DNA of 64,000 nt, taken from IMG/VR virus record IMGVR_UViG_3300025889_000109, positions 1 to 64,000 of that record; one strand, 5' to 3'. The notes below the pieces were generated by a model. It saw nothing but the letters and a program-made list of their open reading frames with translations. It was not told the DNA's origin and searched no databases. Positions 62,795-64,000 of the stretch are shown one piece after another (position 1 is the stretch's first letter; every line of letters starts with the position of its first letter). The DNA is from a virus. The translations under genes and the position numbers were made by a program.

Positions 62795-62840
62795 ATTGTT
62801 ATTATTACATTTTAATCAAGCATGTTAAAAGTTTTTTACT

Positions 62841-63386
62841 CTATTGTAATAAGAATCCTGAAATTTGTAGTGTAAATTTATCTTTCATGCCCGCATTAGC
62901 AGATAAATGCAATGGTTTTGAATCCCATATATAGCCATCACCAGCCTTCCAGTTGTCAGATGTTTTCCAAATATTATCTTCTTCTGATTTATATTGTAGC
63001 ATATGCCCTACTTTCCAGTCTTCAAGATATATATTAGCTCTAACCTTTAATCTTTTATCATCAGGAAATTTTTTATTTATTTGATAAAAAGTATCTCTAT
63101 GTAAAGCAATTGTATTACCAGGAGGTTGTAAAATGCTTGATATTGTAACAACTTCTATACCTGTTTGGTTACCTAATTCTTTAAAATCAACTTGTTTGTC
63201 CGTATACCAAAGCTGTTGTATTACAGTATTATCTTTAGTTAAAGTTTCTCCAAGTCCGTATTCTTCATGTATATCAGTAAGCTCGTGTAATTGATGCGCT
63301 AAACAAGTTCCTTTATGTACTGAGTAGTCTTGCATTGGAGGTAAAAAGTAACTCCAATCATAATTTAATTTTATTTTTCTTAACAT
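62841..63386 (-). CDS. 2OG-Fe(II) oxygenase-like protein
   Basis: The 181-aa protein has IALHRDTFYQ (His96, Asp98) and later PLHLSANAGMKDKFTLQISG (His160 with a downstream Lys). That makes a complete H-x-D...H iron site. The N-terminal half has the beta-helix frame (VTISSILQPPGNTI). Similar oxygenases recur in cyanophages and marine phages. It abuts the carbamoyltransferase, so it may hydroxylate a glycan or protein on the same pathway. Confidence 0.75.
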   Translation of the reverse strand: MLRKIKLNYDWSYFLPPMQDYSVHKGTCLAHQLHELTDIHEEYGLGETLTKDNTVIQQLWYTDKQVDFKELGNQTGIEVVTISSILQPPGNTIALHRDTFYQINKKFPDDKRLKVRANIYLEDWKVGHMLQYKSEEDNIWKTSDNWKAGDGYIWDSKPLHLSANAGMKDKFTLQISGFLLQ

Positions 63387-64000
63387 TATAATATATATTT
63401 ATCGGTTATAACTTCATCTATTCCTGTATTTTCTTTCATCCATAAAGCTTCTTTGTAAGTATTTAATATTGGTTTCCCCTGAATATTAAAAGAAGTATTT
63501 AATAAAACCGGATGATATTCTAATAAATCATATATAAATTTATTTTGGTCTTTAGTTACGGTTTGTAATCTGCAAGTGCCATCTACATGCGTAATACCTG
63601 GAAAACTTTTATCTATAACTTTAACGTTATGTGTCATCCATTTATGTTTACCAAAAGTTTTAAAATACTTATAAGCCTCTTCTTCTCTGCAAATAGCAGC
63701 AAATGGCCTAAACCATTCTCTGCGTTTAACTTCTGCATTAAGTCTTTCTTTTACACCGGCTTTTGGAGCACATAATATAGATCTATTGCCTAAAGCCCTT
63801 GCACTATATTCTGCTCTGCCCTGTATAATACCAATTATTTTATCATTAGATAACATATCTGATATTTCTTTTATAGATATATTTTTTGCTTCTGGCATAT
63901 TATCATAAGGTTCAGAACCTAAATATGCGCTATCTATTGGATTTTGTGGTTTAATTAAACTTAATAAGCAACCCAATGCAATACCTCTATCATCTGCATT
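63386..64000 (-). CDS. carbamoyltransferase (NodU/TobZ-type), C-terminal part; 5' end beyond window
   Basis: The open frame reads through the right edge (NADDRGIALGCLL at the edge is in frame), so the N-terminus is missing. The visible 204 residues hold GRAEYSARALGNRSILCAP, REWFRPFAA, HVDGTCRLQTV and LLNTSFNIQGKPI, the C-terminal YrdC-like and interface motifs of O-carbamoyltransferases. These place a carbamoyl group on sugars or antibiotics. In phage it likely decorates a glycan or other surface molecule. Confidence 0.85.
   Translation of the reverse strand, partial: NADDRGIALGCLLSLIKPQNPIDSAYLGSEPYDNMPEAKNISIKEISDMLSNDKIIGIIQGRAEYSARALGNRSILCAPKAGVKERLNAEVKRREWFRPFAAICREEEAYKYFKTFGKHKWMTHNVKVIDKSFPGITHVDGTCRLQTVTKDQNKFIYDLLEYHPVLLNTSFNIQGKPILNTYKEALWMKENTGIDEVITDKYIL

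Overview
The window is a stretch of an AT-rich, tightly packed tailed-phage genome. It is incomplete at both ends: a glycosyltransferase-like gene runs off the left edge and a carbamoyltransferase gene runs off the right edge. No integrase, repressor, rRNA or bacterial housekeeping block is present. The likely host is a member of the Bacteroidetes (flavobacterial type), probably aquatic. This is inferred from A/T-rich leaders with almost no Shine-Dalgarno sequences, a secreted protein whose signal peptide ends in the Bacteroidetes-like SYSQ, and small protein families I recall from marine flavobacterial phages. A short non-contractile tail is suggested by the absence of tape-measure, sheath and baseplate genes and by very large virion proteins that look like internal ejection proteins. 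The order TerL, portal, scaffold, capsid, two small ring/adaptor proteins, giant tail protein resembles crAss-like and related Bacteroidetes phages, but that link is an inference.

Layout. (1) About 1-33.5 kb, minus strand: read in the direction of transcription (right to left) this holds small basic proteins, a fibre gene, a GroEL/GroES pair, a lysis cluster (M15 peptidase, spanin/holin-like membrane proteins, 3TM holin), a run of modular tail-fibre genes, a free-standing GIY-YIG endonuclease, then terminase, portal, scaffold, capsid, adaptors, a 1635-aa proline-rich tail protein, a 2OG-Fe(II) oxygenase and a fucosyltransferase-like gene. (2) About 33.5-33.9 kb: a divergent control region. 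(3) About 33.9-38.2 kb, plus strand: some twenty tiny early genes driven by at least seven near-identical promoter-like elements (CACGA, 8 nt, GGATAATAT), ending in a structured RNA with a tRNA-like 3' domain. (4) About 38.2-52.8 kb, plus strand: a lone DnaA domain IV protein, sigma factor, ERF annealing protein, exonuclease, SSB-like protein, primase-helicase, thymidylate synthase, MazG-type pyrophosphohydrolases, nucleases and class I ribonucleotide reductase, closed by a strong bidirectional terminator. (5) About 52.8-64 kb, minus strand: small membrane proteins, a 2298-aa multidomain virion protein, further internal virion proteins, a second 2OG oxygenase and the carbamoyltransferase.

How it works together (inference): early promoters feed small host-takeover proteins; the phage sigma factor may redirect host RNA polymerase; NrdAB, ThyA and MazG-like enzymes supply and clean the nucleotide pool; DnaA-IV, primase-helicase, ERF, exonuclease and SSB replicate and recombine the genome; GroEL/ES may fold the large virion proteins; and the oxygenase, glycosyltransferase and carbamoyltransferase genes probably modify a glycan, virion or host-surface component. 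No DNA polymerase is visible, so part of the replication set must lie outside the window or be supplied by the host.
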